Assembly: GCA_017936265.1 (NCBI GenBank)
Contig: JAGBFX010000060.1
Location: 1-64,000 of the forward strand
Direction: 5' to 3'
Length of the DNA stretch: 64,000 nt
Source of the DNA: Bacteroidaceae bacterium
GTDB taxonomy: Bacteria > Bacteroidota > Bacteroidia > Bacteroidales > Bacteroidaceae
The notes beneath the pieces were generated by a model that was not told where the DNA came from, made no database searches, and worked only from the letters and a program-made list of their open reading frames with translations. The position numbers were made by a program, and so were the translations under genes. Position 1 is the stretch's first letter. Each line of letters opens with the position of its first letter. Of this stretch, positions 17,652-26,649 are shown in pieces.

Positions 17652-18926
17652 TTAATCTATAATATCAAAACCACAATACGGCACCAGTGCCTTCGGAATA
17701 CGTATACCCTCGGGAGTCTGGTTGTTCTCAAGGAGAGCCGCAACTATGCGTGGAAGAGCAAGAGCCGAACCATTGAGAGTGTGGCAAAGCTCGGTCTTCT
17801 TGTCGGCATTGCGGTAACGGCACTTCAGACGGTTTGCCTGATAGCTGTCGAAATTAGATACAGAAGAAACCTCGAGCCAGCGCTGCTGAGCCTCGGAATA
17901 TACCTCGAAGTCGAAGCAGAGAGCAGCTGTGAAACTCATGTCGCCGCCACAGAGACGGAGGATGCGGTATGGAAGTTCAAGCTTCTGCAAAAGACCCTCG
18001 ACATGCTCGAGCATCTCCTTGTGTGACTCCTTGCTGTGCTCGGGAGTATCAATGCGGACAATCTCAACCTTGGAGAACTCGTGCAGACGGTTAAGTCCAC
18101 GTACATCCTTGCCGTAAGAACCTGCCTCACGACGGAAGCACTGTGTATATGCGCAGTTCTTGATTGGGAGCTGCTTCTCATCGAGGATGACATCGCGGTA
18201 GATATTTGTTACTGGAACCTCAGCTGTAGGAATGAGATATAGGTCATCAAGGTCGCAGTGATACATCTGACCCTCCTTGTCGGGGAGCTGTCCTGTACCG
18301 TAGCCTGATGCTGCGTTCACTACTGTAGGAGGCATAATCTCTACATAGCCGGCCTTACGTGCCTCATCGAGGAAGAAGTTGATGAGCGCGCGCTGGAGCT
18401 GCGCACCCTTGCCCTTGTATACAGGGAAACCTGCACCGGTAATCTTCACGCCAAGGTCAAAGTCTATAAGGTCGTATTTCTTTGCGAGTTCCCAGTGTGG
18501 AAGAGCATTCTCGGGAAGGACAGTCTCCATTCCGCCGGTCTTCTCAACCACATTATCCTCGGCTGCAACGCCTTCAGGAACCTCATCGTAAGGGATGTTA
18601 GGAATAGTATAAAGCAACTGTTGCAACTCATCGGCAGCAGAGTCCATCTTCTCCTGCAATTCAGCAGCCTTTGTCTTGAGGACAGCAACCTCTGCCTTCA
18701 CGGCATTTGCACCCTCGACATCCTGGGCTTTCATAAGCTGACCCACCTTTGCCGCAAGCTGCTTGTTCTGTGCAAGGACATTGTCAAGCTCCTGCTGTGC
18801 AGCACGGCGGGCCTTGTCTACATCAAGGACCTTCTCGATAGTCTCCTTTGCATTCTTGAAATGTTTTTTCTCCAAGCCTTTAAGAACCTTCTCGGTCTCC
18901 TGGCTAATCTGTTTTAGTGTTAGCAT
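17652..18926 (-). CDS. serS: Seryl-tRNA synthetase
   Basis: A 424-residue class II synthetase that charges tRNA-Ser (and tRNA-Sec if present). The N-terminal coiled-coil tRNA-binding arm (about 27-105) is rich in Ala/Lys/Glu. The catalytic core shows TAEVPVTNIY, motif 2 FRREAGSYGKDVRGLNRLHEF, EVSSVSNFDSYQANR and motif 3 LNGSALALPRIVAALLENN. Full length. It lies between NfnAB and rplU-rpmA on the same strand, with a -7 element just upstream. Confidence 0.97.
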   Translation of the reverse strand: MLTLKQISQETEKVLKGLEKKHFKNAKETIEKVLDVDKARRAAQQELDNVLAQNKQLAAKVGQLMKAQDVEGANAVKAEVAVLKTKAAELQEKMDSAADELQQLLYTIPNIPYDEVPEGVAAEDNVVEKTGGMETVLPENALPHWELAKKYDLIDFDLGVKITGAGFPVYKGKGAQLQRALINFFLDEARKAGYVEIMPPTVVNAASGYGTGQLPDKEGQMYHCDLDDLYLIPTAEVPVTNIYRDVILDEKQLPIKNCAYTQCFRREAGSYGKDVRGLNRLHEFSKVEIVRIDTPEHSKESHKEMLEHVEGLLQKLELPYRILRLCGGDMSFTAALCFDFEVYSEAQQRWLEVSSVSNFDSYQANRLKCRYRNADKKTELCHTLNGSALALPRIVAALLENNQTPEGIRIPKALVPYCGFDIID

Positions 18927-18982
18927 AATGTATTTTGTTTTAGTATATTCCCCAATCTGTCATTGCCCAAAGGCAATAATTA

Positions 18983-18990
18983 CAAAAGTA
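18983..18990 (-). promoter_or_regulatory. -7 element for serS
   Basis: Minus strand TACTTTTG, 56 nt before the serS ATG. The -33 box is not clear. Confidence 0.4.
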
Positions 18991-19096
18991 CAACTATTTT
19001 TTTGTTATTTAATAACATAATGGCAAAAAGATTGTATAATTTTAAGACAAATGGACAAGAGCAGCTTCAAACAATCGCTGCATCGCACAAACAACG

Positions 19097-19125
19097 AAAA
19101 GGCAACTCCTTTTGGGAGTTGCCTT
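19097..19125 (-). terminator. Terminator after rpmA
   Basis: Stem AAGGCAACTCC/GGAGTTGCCTT ending in a short T-run on the minus strand, 24 nt past the rpmA stop. Confidence 0.75.
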
Positions 19126-19149
19126 ATAGGGTCTGTTTGACAAGAATTA

Positions 19150-19416
19150 TTAGTTATTCTCAGCAAACGGAGTAACAGAAACGTAGCTCTTGTCGTTCTT
19201 GCCACGCTTGAAAGTTACGATGCCGTCAACCAATGCGTATAGAGTGTGGTCGCTACCCATGCCGATGTTAGCGCCTGGGTTGTGAACTGTACCACGCTGA
19301 CGTACGATGATATTACCGGCTTTACATCTCTGACCGCCCCAGATCTTAACACCAAGTCTTTGGCTAGCTGACTCACGGCCGTTCTTTGAACTACCAACAC
19401 CTTTCTTATGTGCCAT
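19150..19416 (-). CDS. rpmA: 50S ribosomal protein L27
   Basis: 88 residues, full length, beginning [20 protein letters not shown] and containing [16 protein letters not shown] and [15 protein letters not shown], the standard L27 core. Its N-terminal tail reaches the peptidyl-transferase centre. It begins directly with MAHKKG, so no Firmicutes-type cleaved N-terminal extension is present. It follows rplU by 18 nt in the conserved L21-L27 operon. Confidence 0.97.
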   Translation of the reverse strand: MAHKKGVGSSKNGRESASQRLGVKIWGGQRCKAGNIIVRQRGTVHNPGANIGMGSDHTLYALVDGIVTFKRGKNDKSYVSVTPFAENN

Positions 19417-19434
19417 AATACTAAAAACTTTAAA

Positions 19435-19824
19435 TTAACCGATAATTTCCTTTACTACTAACTCTGTGAACTGCTGACGGTGACCGTTAAGCTTGCGGTA
19501 ACCCTTGCGGCGACGCTTGTGGAAAACAAGCACCTTGTCACCCTTAACGAGGGTTGGGTCAATTGTACGTGTAGTAACGATGTTCTGACCGTCCTTAGAC
19601 TTGCGAACAATCTTCATCTCACGGACATTGCCGATATAGCAAACCACCTTAGCACCTTCTACTGTAGGAGCACCTACAGTTACAGCACCTTCCTTATCCA
19701 ACAACAACACGCGGTCAAACTCCACTGTTGTGTCATTCTGAGCACCCTTGATGTGGTGCACGAACAGCTTCTTGCCAGCCTCAGCCTTAAACTGCTGTCC
19801 GTTAATCTCAACAATTGCGTACAT
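19435..19824 (-). CDS. rplU: 50S ribosomal protein L21 with an internal insertion
   Basis: From the ATG at 19822-19824 ([19 protein letters not shown]) the protein has 129 residues; L21 is normally about 103-105. The N-terminal part (to GAKVVCYI) and the C-terminal RNA-binding part ([31 protein letters not shown]) are well conserved. Between them lies an extra segment of about 27 codons (19552-19632; [20 protein letters not shown]), replacing the usual two or three residues, a net gain of about 24. It is in frame, basic and without low complexity. The ORF can be extended to 19878, but family starts and the leader favour 19824. Confidence 0.93.
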   Translation of the reverse strand: MYAIVEINGQQFKAEAGKKLFVHHIKGAQNDTTVEFDRVLLLDKEGAVTVGAPTVEGAKVVCYIGNVREMKIVRKSKDGQNIVTTRTIDPTLVKGDKVLVFHKRRRKGYRKLNGHRQQFTELVVKEIIG

Positions 19825-19911
19825 TAAATTTATCGCTTTTATTGTGAATTCCGCGAGGTGCGTTCTCTTCGTGAGCACGTCTTCTTCAACCCCTACGGAC
19901 TAAATCGGGTG

Positions 19912-19943
19912 CAAAGATAGAAAACTTTTTCCATTCAGAGAAA
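19912..19943 (-). promoter_or_regulatory. Promoter of the rplU-rpmA operon
   Basis: On the minus strand TTTC (19940-19943), 20 nt, TATCTTTG (19912-19919). Predicted leader of about 80 nt; I see only weak pairing in it. Confidence 0.6.
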
Positions 19944-19988
19944 CTTTTCCGCACTTTTTTCACACCCTTTATATAATATAAGGAGTAC

Positions 19989-20009
19989 CCGGACTCTTGA
20001 GGAGTCCGG
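19989..20009 (-). terminator. Hairpin after trxB
   Basis: CCGGACTC/GAGTCCGG with a short loop, 9 nt beyond the trxB stop on the minus strand. No strong T-run. Confidence 0.5.
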
Positions 20010-20017
20010 ACTTCCGC

Positions 20018-20953
20018 TTACTTGTTCGACAGATAGCGCTCAGCCTCCATTGCGGCACGGCATCCGCTCGCAGCAGCATTGATTGCCTGACGGTAATGAG
20101 GGTCGGCAACATCGCCTGCCACAAAGACACCGGGAATGACAGTCTTCACGCCGCTTGCATCGGCAGGCACGAAGTAGCCCGTCTCATCGGTCTTGAGATA
20201 CTTCTTGAAGACATCGCTGTTGGGCTTGTGACCGATAGCGAGGAAGAAACCGTCAATTGCGATATCGTAACGCTTTTCATCGGCCTCGCCCTTGCGGTAC
20301 ACGACATGTGCGCCCTCTACTCCATCCTCGCCGAAGAGGCCTTCGGTATTATGCTCGAAGAGAACCTCAATCTTGGGGTTCGCGAGCGTACGGTCCTGCA
20401 TGGCTTTCGACGCACGCAGATACGGTTTGCGGACAATGAGATAGACCTTTGCTGCAAGCGAAGCGAGGTAGTTAGCCTCTTCGCAAGCCGTGTCACCTCC
20501 ACCTACAACGGCAACCACCTTCTTGCGGTAGAAGAAACCGTCACATGTTGCGCATGCACTTACACCCATACCCTGATACTTGATTTCATCGGGCAAACCG
20601 AGATACTTGGCCGCCGCACCAGTAGCGATAATGACACTCTCGGCCTCAATGACATTGCCGTCATCGAGAGTCACCTTGTAGGGAGACTGCTCGAAATCAA
20701 CATCGGTCACGCTGCCCGAACGGACATCGGCACCCACATTGATTGCCTGCTGACGCATGTTATCCATGAGTTCAGGACCTGTTATTCCTTGAGGGAAACC
20801 AGGGAAGTTTTCAATAACCGTAGTCTGGGTCAGCTGACCGCCGGGCTGCATGCCCTCAATGAGGACGGGTGAAAGGTTGGCACGCGAAGCGTATATTGCC
20901 GCTGTGTATCCGGCCGGACCGGAACCAATAATCAAACACTTTGTACTATTCAT
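20018..20953 (-). CDS. trxB: Thioredoxin-disulfide reductase
   Basis: A 311-residue FAD/NADPH flavoprotein that reduces thioredoxin. FAD-binding GSGPAGYTAAIYA is at the N-terminus, the redox-active disulfide is CATCDG (about 137-142), the NADPH-binding VVGGGDTACEEA follows, and the C-terminal GVFVAGDVADPHYRQA closes the FAD site. Full length. It is last in an ftsK-lolA-trxB run on the minus strand, 18 nt after the lolA-like gene. Confidence 0.96.
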   Translation of the reverse strand: MNSTKCLIIGSGPAGYTAAIYASRANLSPVLIEGMQPGGQLTQTTVIENFPGFPQGITGPELMDNMRQQAINVGADVRSGSVTDVDFEQSPYKVTLDDGNVIEAESVIIATGAAAKYLGLPDEIKYQGMGVSACATCDGFFYRKKVVAVVGGGDTACEEANYLASLAAKVYLIVRKPYLRASKAMQDRTLANPKIEVLFEHNTEGLFGEDGVEGAHVVYRKGEADEKRYDIAIDGFFLAIGHKPNSDVFKKYLKTDETGYFVPADASGVKTVIPGVFVAGDVADPHYRQAINAAASGCRAAMEAERYLSNK

Positions 20954-20971
20954 AACATATAATATTTTAAA

Positions 20972-21598
20972 TTATCTCATATCTACTATCTCGGCCGTAG
21001 GGAAATCCTTTACCCGGCAACGGTATGTATCTTTCCCGAACTTACAGCCTCTCTTACTCTCGCCAAGAGTAATCCGGGCATACCCTTGGCCCGACATAAA
21101 AATTTCAAGACCTTCAAGCACCGGACGTTCTCCCATATAAACATGGAGTCTAAGTTCATTAACCTCGGCATCGACATCCTTCGCCTTCATGGCAAGAATG
21201 CGTATTCCCGCATGTTCTTCTCCGAGTTCAAGAGTATAATTAGCACGATATGCTTCCATTATATATAAAGGAGAGAGGTTCTGTGCTTCCTCGGAACCCG
21301 CATCGGTGATATACACCTCATCGATATCCTTCATGTAGCTCCATTGGGTAATACCGTCACACCACACTTTCATGTTCTCCATGTCAAGCGCATAGCGTTC
21401 GTTGTCGAGTTTGAGAACACCCTGGTCACTGTAGACAACGGCATCATCCTCATCGTACACAGTATAAGAATAGTCCTGCTGCAAGGCTGCGCCGGCCTTA
21501 ATATCTGCAATAATCCTGTCGAGCAACGCTGCGGCATCATCCTGCGCAACGACCGCGAGAGGGAGCATCAACAACAATGATAATACAAATCTTTTCAT
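20972..21598 (-). CDS. LolA-like outer-membrane lipoprotein carrier
   Basis: Starting at ATG 21596-21598 (MKRFVLSLLLMLPLAVVAQ) it encodes 208 residues with a clear cleavable signal peptide. The mature part shows LolA-fold features: QDYSYTVYDEDDAVVYSDQG, a YALDMENMKVWCDGITQWSY strand pattern and a KDVDAEVNELRLHVY segment. LolA shuttles lipoproteins across the periplasm. The gene lies 32 nt downstream of ftsK, a common Bacteroidetes order. The upstream start at 21634 would put 12 extra residues before the signal peptide and is less likely. Confidence 0.78.
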   Translation of the reverse strand: MKRFVLSLLLMLPLAVVAQDDAAALLDRIIADIKAGAALQQDYSYTVYDEDDAVVYSDQGVLKLDNERYALDMENMKVWCDGITQWSYMKDIDEVYITDAGSEEAQNLSPLYIMEAYRANYTLELGEEHAGIRILAMKAKDVDAEVNELRLHVYMGERPVLEGLEIFMSGQGYARITLGESKRGCKFGKDTYRCRVKDFPTAEIVDMR

Positions 21599-21630
21599 GG
21601 TCAAATAAACAATTAGTTCAGCAAATAGTC

Positions 21631-24120
21631 TCAAAGCAGGCTCTTAAGGCGGAACTCCAGGTCGGCCTCATCGGTACAGAGTACCTGACGCGGCTTGCTG
21701 CCCTCCTGTTCCCCGACGATGCCCGTCTGGCACAACTGGTCCATGATTCGGCCCGCACGGTTGAAGCCTACATTGAACTTGCGCTGTATGAGAGATGTCG
21801 AACCATGCTGGGCAAGCACCACTGCACGGGCAGCCTCAGCAAATAACGGGTCGAGTTTGTCCGAGGTTATTTCGCCACGCATGCCACCGCCTTCGCCGCC
21901 GAAGTCGGCAGCCTCATCAGGCTCGGGAAGTATATACGCCTGCTGGTAGCCCTGTTGCTTGGCAATATGGGCGCAGACGCGCTCGACCTCCTTTGTCTCG
22001 ACAAGCGCGCACTGCACACGCACAGGGTCGTTGCCCGCGAGGAAGAGCATATCACCCCTACCCTGCAACTGGTTTGCACCGGAGCGGTCGAGAATGGTAC
22101 GCGAGTCGATTGCAGAAATGACACGGAACGCCATTCGCGCGGGGAAGTTTGCCTTGATGGTACCTGTAATGATATTTGTAGTAGGACGCTGCGTAGCGAT
22201 AATCATGTGAATACCGACGGCACGCGCCTTCTGCGCAATGCGGGCAATCGGCTGCTCCACCTCGCGACCCGCAGTCATCATAAGGTCGCCGTACTCATCG
22301 ATAACGACCACAATGTACGGCATGAAACGGTGCCCCTTCGTAGGCAGCAGTTCCTTATTGAGGAACTTCTCGTTATACTCCTTTACCGAACGTACCGAAG
22401 CCATCTGCAACAGCTTATAGCGGTTATCCATCTCGACACAAAGCGACTTCAGCGTACGCACAACCTTGTTCACATCGGTAATGATCAGTTCATCCTCGCC
22501 CTCGAGCTTTGCGAGGAAGTGTTTCTCGAGCACACCGTAAAGGCTCAACTCCACCATTTTGGGGTCAACCATAACGAACTTGAGGTATGCCGGGTGCATC
22601 TTGTAGAGCAACGATGTAATGATTGCATTAAGGCCGACAGACTTACCCATACCGGTAGCGCCCGCGACAAGCAGGTGAGGCATCTTTGCCATGTCTACCA
22701 TGTAGACCTCGTTGGAAATTGTCTTTCCAAGAGCAAGAGGCAACGCCATGTCCGTTTCCTTATACTTGCGGCTATTGAGCAGAGAGGCCATCGGGACAAT
22801 CTGCTTGTGGGCATTAGGCACCTCGATACCGATTGTGCCTTTTCCAGGGATAGGAGCTACAATACGGATACAGAGTGCCGAAAGACTCATTGCGATGTCA
22901 TCCTCAAGGTTACGTATCTTGGAGATCCTGACACCGGGAGCCGGTGTTATCTCATAGAGAGTGATTGTAGGGCCCACAGTCGCTTTTATCGAACTGATGT
23001 CTATTCCGAAGTTCTTGAGGACCTCGACTATCTTATTGGCATTGGCTGCCTGCTCATTACGGTCAATAGAGTGAGCCGCCTGCTCATACTCATCGAGCAG
23101 ATCTATTGTCGGCGGCTTATAGTAGCTGAGCTCATCCTTGGGATTTATCGGGCGCAGCATATCGCCACCCGTATCCTCATCGCCTTCGGCCTTCTCGACC
23201 TCCATCGACAGTTCCTCATCACCGGCATCAACAGACTCGGTAGTCCTCTTCGACATCTCATCGAACCTTCTTGCCACCTCATCATCGTCTTCCTCATCAG
23301 TGCCATCAATCTCTATCAGGATTTCATCTTCTTCAACATCTTCATTATCTTGCTCTTCTTCATCACCCTCCTCATCATCGTAATCCTCGTTCTCATCATC
23401 CTCATCATCTTCATCTTCGGAACCATCTTCTTCATCCTCTTCATCGACTTCTTCCGTCTCCTCGACATTGTCGGAATCCTTCTTCTTCGGAAGCGTTATC
23501 GCCAGCTTCTCCTGGAGCCAGGGTATGGTGTCCTTTGTAACATAAATCATGTAGAACAGCAACATGACCACAAGAAGGATAATCACACCGACATTACCGA
23601 CCATCTGTCCTATAAAACCGGTTATCAGATTACCATGCGCTCCGCCCGGAGAAGCATACCAGGAGTCAAAGCCCTCTCCTATTACAAAAGAGAAGAATAT
23701 CGAGAACCAGACCATCGGCACAAGCAACATCAATGTCCATCTCATGAGTCTTATTTCGTACAGGTGCATAAGACGTATCGCCCACACGACGAGCAACGGG
23801 AAAAGCAGTATTGAAGCCCAGCCGAAACATTCATTGACAAGATACTCGGCTATTACCGCACCACCGATACCGCCACTGTTGGCAGCCTTGGCATCACGTC
23901 CTTCGGTAACGTAAGTCTCAAGTATATCGTGGTCACTGCCACCCGCCGAGAAGAACGACACGTACGAGAAGCAGAAGAACACTGCAAAAGCGACAATCAG
24001 CGCTCCGAGTACGAACTGCACCCTGCGGTCGGCAAAAAATGCCCTTACACTCTGAAAAAATGTCTTTATCTTTGAAGGCGCAACCTTCTTTCTTTTGGAT
24101 TTCTTTTCCGTCTTAGCCAT
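21631..24120 (-). CDS. ftsK: DNA translocase FtsK/SpoIIIE with a very acidic linker
   Basis: An 829-residue hexameric DNA pump acting at the septum to segregate chromosome termini. Four N-terminal membrane helices (about 34-57, 92-117, 125-147, 167-193) precede a linker (about 214-290) in which roughly three quarters of residues are Asp or Glu. The motor domain has Walker A GATGMGKS (about 485), MVDPKMVELSLY and Walker B VVVIDEYGDLMM. The C-terminal winged-helix gamma domain (SLIQRKFNVGFNRAGRIMDQ) would read KOPS-type sites. First gene of an operon with lolA and trxB; a promoter lies at 24199-24206. Confidence 0.95.
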   Translation of the reverse strand: MAKTEKKSKRKKVAPSKIKTFFQSVRAFFADRRVQFVLGALIVAFAVFFCFSYVSFFSAGGSDHDILETYVTEGRDAKAANSGGIGGAVIAEYLVNECFGWASILLFPLLVVWAIRLMHLYEIRLMRWTLMLLVPMVWFSIFFSFVIGEGFDSWYASPGGAHGNLITGFIGQMVGNVGVIILLVVMLLFYMIYVTKDTIPWLQEKLAITLPKKKDSDNVEETEEVDEEDEEDGSEDEDDEDDENEDYDDEEGDEEEQDNEDVEEDEILIEIDGTDEEDDDEVARRFDEMSKRTTESVDAGDEELSMEVEKAEGDEDTGGDMLRPINPKDELSYYKPPTIDLLDEYEQAAHSIDRNEQAANANKIVEVLKNFGIDISSIKATVGPTITLYEITPAPGVRISKIRNLEDDIAMSLSALCIRIVAPIPGKGTIGIEVPNAHKQIVPMASLLNSRKYKETDMALPLALGKTISNEVYMVDMAKMPHLLVAGATGMGKSVGLNAIITSLLYKMHPAYLKFVMVDPKMVELSLYGVLEKHFLAKLEGEDELIITDVNKVVRTLKSLCVEMDNRYKLLQMASVRSVKEYNEKFLNKELLPTKGHRFMPYIVVVIDEYGDLMMTAGREVEQPIARIAQKARAVGIHMIIATQRPTTNIITGTIKANFPARMAFRVISAIDSRTILDRSGANQLQGRGDMLFLAGNDPVRVQCALVETKEVERVCAHIAKQQGYQQAYILPEPDEAADFGGEGGGMRGEITSDKLDPLFAEAARAVVLAQHGSTSLIQRKFNVGFNRAGRIMDQLCQTGIVGEQEGSKPRQVLCTDEADLEFRLKSLL

Positions 24121-24198
24121 ATAGTGTTTTCACATTTTACAGTACATTAATATTCAACAGGTTACAAAAATCGCAATATCTATCAGCCGCTAAACCTG

Positions 24199-24206
24199 CA
24201 AATTTA
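24199..24206 (-). promoter_or_regulatory. -7 element for ftsK
   Basis: Minus strand TAAATTTG, with a T-rich stretch (24226-24229) at the -33 distance. Divergent from the promoter at 24243-24273. Confidence 0.45.
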
Positions 24207-24242
24207 CAAACGCGAAGATAGTAAAAAAAAGAATACCCAAGG

Positions 24243-24273
24243 TTCGCCCCTACGCTATTTTTTTGTAACTTCG
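24243..24273 (+). promoter_or_regulatory. Promoter for the DUF5063 gene
   Basis: TTCG (24243-24246), 19 nt, TAACTTCG (24266-24273), 24 nt before the start codon at 24298. Confidence 0.5.
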
Positions 24274-24297
24274 CGGCAAATTACAAAGTTGCATATC

Positions 24298-24846
24298 ATG
24301 AGCGAAAGAGAAGATATCGTATTTTCCCGCAACACAGTGGAATTCGTAACCGTAGCAGCGGAATACTGCGCATACATAGAGCGCTGCAATGAGCACACAG
24401 CAAAAGAGTTCGTAGGGACTCTCCTAAAGCTATTGCCGTTGCTGTACCTTAAGGCACAGATGTTGCCCGAAGGCGAAAGGGTGGGAGAAGACGAACTTGA
24501 AGACTTTGTAACCGAGGACAGCTACGAGGTGTTGCGCATGAACATATATGAGCTTCTCGCCGACAAGGACAGCTACCTTGACGTCTTTGTCTCGGAGATG
24601 AAATACAGTGACACCCCTGTAACGAAGAGCATATCCGAAGACCTTGCCGACATATATCAGGATATCAAGAACTTCGTATGCCTATTCAAGCTCGGCATCA
24701 ACGAGACAATGCACGACGCCATTGTCGAATGCAGCGAGCACTTTGCCCAATACTGGGGGCAGACACTCGTGAACACAATGAGAGCACTCCACGAGATAAA
24801 GTACAACACACTTGAAGAAGAGGAGGAAGAGGAGAGCAATGAGTGA
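24298..24846 (+). CDS. DUF5063-type protein
   Basis: From ATG 24298 (MSEREDIVFSRN) a 182-residue soluble, acidic, mostly helical protein (VEFVTVAAEYCAYIE, LLKLLPLLYLKA, LADIYQDIKNFVCLFK), ending in a run of Glu. It matches my recollection of the DUF5063 family, which in Bacteroidales sits directly before a 3'-5' exonuclease gene, as here. The two genes overlap by 8 nt, so translation is coupled and a joint function is plausible. The biochemical role is unknown. A TTG start at 24289 would add three residues; the ATG is preferred. Confidence 0.7.
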   Translation: MSEREDIVFSRNTVEFVTVAAEYCAYIERCNEHTAKEFVGTLLKLLPLLYLKAQMLPEGERVGEDELEDFVTEDSYEVLRMNIYELLADKDSYLDVFVSEMKYSDTPVTKSISEDLADIYQDIKNFVCLFKLGINETMHDAIVECSEHFAQYWGQTLVNTMRALHEIKYNTLEEEEEEESNE

Positions 24847-25417
24847 TTTCAGGGCAAAGATTGAGAAAAGCGAGATAAGCACGATGCCCACGGCATCATT
24901 CAGCGGCAGAATAATCACTATCGACACTGTTGCCGAGGCCGACAAGGCCGTGAAGGCATTGTCGGGCGAGAGACTGCTGGGAATCGACACCGAGACACGC
25001 CCCTCGTTCAGGAAAGGCATGCAATATGAGGTCTCGCTCATACAGCTATCGACAGCCGACACCTGTTTTCTCATAAGGCTGAACCGTACCGGAATGCCCG
25101 ATTCGCTTGTATCGTTGCTCGAGAACAAGAATATCATCAAGATAGGGCTTTCGCTACACGATGACTACCAGTCGCTGTGCCGTCGCCGCAAGTTCAAGGC
25201 CGGCGGGTTCCTCGACCTGCAGCAGCACGTCACCAGGTACGGTATTGAAGAGAAGAGCCTCCAGAAGATATTCGCCATTATATTCGGGCAGCGCATATCA
25301 AAGAGCCAGCAGCTGACGAACTGGGAGAACGACGTTCTCACAGACAAACAGAAACTCTATGCCGCCACCGACGCATGGGCGTGCCTTGAGATATACAACA
25401 GATTGGAATCCTTATAA
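24839..25417 (+). CDS. DEDDy-type 3'-5' exonuclease domain protein (RNase D-like)
   Basis: 192 residues from the ATG at 24839, which overlaps the upstream stop. Exo I is LLGIDTETRPSF (DxE), Exo II is KIGLSLHDDYQSL, Exo III is YAATDAWACLEIY (YxxxD), so all four carboxylates and the tyrosine of a DEDDy nuclease are present. It has the exonuclease domain only; the HRDC domains of RNase D are absent. Likely cytoplasmic nuclease acting on RNA or DNA 3' ends. Translationally coupled to the DUF5063 gene; the rlmI-like gene follows 24 nt later, suggesting one operon. Confidence 0.85.
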   Translation: MSDFRAKIEKSEISTMPTASFSGRIITIDTVAEADKAVKALSGERLLGIDTETRPSFRKGMQYEVSLIQLSTADTCFLIRLNRTGMPDSLVSLLENKNIIKIGLSLHDDYQSLCRRRKFKAGGFLDLQQHVTRYGIEEKSLQKIFAIIFGQRISKSQQLTNWENDVLTDKQKLYAATDAWACLEIYNRLESL

Positions 25418-25441
25418 ATTCATTTATATATTGAGCAGAAC

Positions 25442-26626
25442 ATGATTGAAAAAGCCGTTATACTCAAAAAAGGGAAAGAGGAGTCACTCCAGCGTTTTCA
25501 CCCTTGGATATTCTCGGGCGCAATACAGCGAATCGAAGGAAAGCCCGAGGAGGGAGATGTGGTAACAGTGTTTACCAACGACCGAAAGTTCATAGCACGC
25601 GGCCACGTACAGGTAGGCAGCATTGCTGTCAGAGTGCTCACATTCAAGGATGAGCCAATCGACCGGCAGTTCTGGGAGAGACGTATCGCTACGGCATACG
25701 ACCTGCGCGAGCGCACAGGCATCTCATCACGCGAAGACAACACCACCTACCGTCTTGTTCACGGTGAGGGCGACAACCTCCCGGGTCTCATCATCGATAT
25801 CTACGGCGACACCGCTGTCATGCAGGCACACAGCGTGGGCATGCATGTAAACCGCATGGACATTGCCGAAGCCGTCAAGAAATGCCTTGGCGACAAGATA
25901 AAGAACATCTACTACAAGTCGGACACCACCCTCCCCTACAAGGCAGACATAAACAAGGACAACGGCTACATCATGGGCGGCAACGCAAGCAACATATCTA
26001 CCGAGTATGGACTGAAGTTCCACATCGACTGGCTGCGTGGCCAGAAGACCGGATTCTTTGTCGACCAGCGCGAGAACCGCGCTCTGCTCGAGAAATATGC
26101 CAAAGGACGCAAGTTGCTCAACATGTTCTGCTATACAGGCGGTTTCTCGATTTACGCCATGCGCGGCGGAGCCGAGATTGTACACTCGGTAGACAGTTCA
26201 TCAAAGGCAATTGACCTTACAAACGCGAATGCCGAACTGAACTTCCCCGGCGACACACGCCACACAGCATATGCCGAGGACGCATTCGACTACCTCGACC
26301 GCATGGGCAACAACTACAACCTGATTATCCTGGACCCGCCCGCATTCGCAAAGCACCGCGACAGCCTGCGCAACGCGCTCATCGGCTATCGCCGCCTGAA
26401 TGCCAAGGCAATAGAGAAGATTCAGCCGGGTGGAATACTCTTCACCTTCTCATGCTCCCAGGTAGTGAGCAAGGAGAATTTCCGCACAGCGGTGTTCACG
26501 GCCGCAGCAATGGCAAAGCGCAACGTACGCATCCTGCACCAGCTGACACAGCCCGCCGACCACCCCGTCAGCATATATCACCCCGAAGGCGAATACCTGA
26601 AAGGACTGGTACTTTATGTGGAATAA
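25442..26626 (+). CDS. rlmI: RlmI-like 23S rRNA cytosine-C5 methyltransferase
   Basis: 394 residues. An N-terminal PUA-like domain (about 1-75; RFHPWIFSGAIQRI) binds RNA, followed by a central EEHEA-like segment and a C-terminal Rossmann SAM-dependent methyltransferase (about 200-394) with LNMFCYTGGFSIYAMRGGA, HSVDSSSKAIDL, LIILDPPAFAKH and the catalytic cysteine motif FTFSCSQVVS. The family methylates C1962 of 23S rRNA in E. coli. A terminator hairpin starts within the stop codon region. The exact target base in this organism is inferred. Confidence 0.88.
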   Translation: MIEKAVILKKGKEESLQRFHPWIFSGAIQRIEGKPEEGDVVTVFTNDRKFIARGHVQVGSIAVRVLTFKDEPIDRQFWERRIATAYDLRERTGISSREDNTTYRLVHGEGDNLPGLIIDIYGDTAVMQAHSVGMHVNRMDIAEAVKKCLGDKIKNIYYKSDTTLPYKADINKDNGYIMGGNASNISTEYGLKFHIDWLRGQKTGFFVDQRENRALLEKYAKGRKLLNMFCYTGGFSIYAMRGGAEIVHSVDSSSKAIDLTNANAELNFPGDTRHTAYAEDAFDYLDRMGNNYNLIILDPPAFAKHRDSLRNALIGYRRLNAKAIEKIQPGGILFTFSCSQVVSKENFRTAVFTAAAMAKRNVRILHQLTQPADHPVSIYHPEGEYLKGLVLYVE

Positions 26627-26649
26627 AAAATTGCGTTGCAATTTTTTAT
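26623..26649 (+). terminator. Terminator overlapping the rlmI stop codon
   Basis: Stem ATAAAAAATTGC/GCAATTTTTTAT with a 3-nt loop; the left arm contains the TAA stop. Confidence 0.7.

Noticed and set aside
19825-19878. Longer start for rplU
   Set aside because: L21 proteins start at MYAIV; the extra 18 residues are leader sequence.
21955-23814. 619-codon plus-strand ORF opposite ftsK
   Set aside because: It is the antisense shadow of the ftsK reading frame. It has no recognisable motifs, and the ftsK frame is fully supported.
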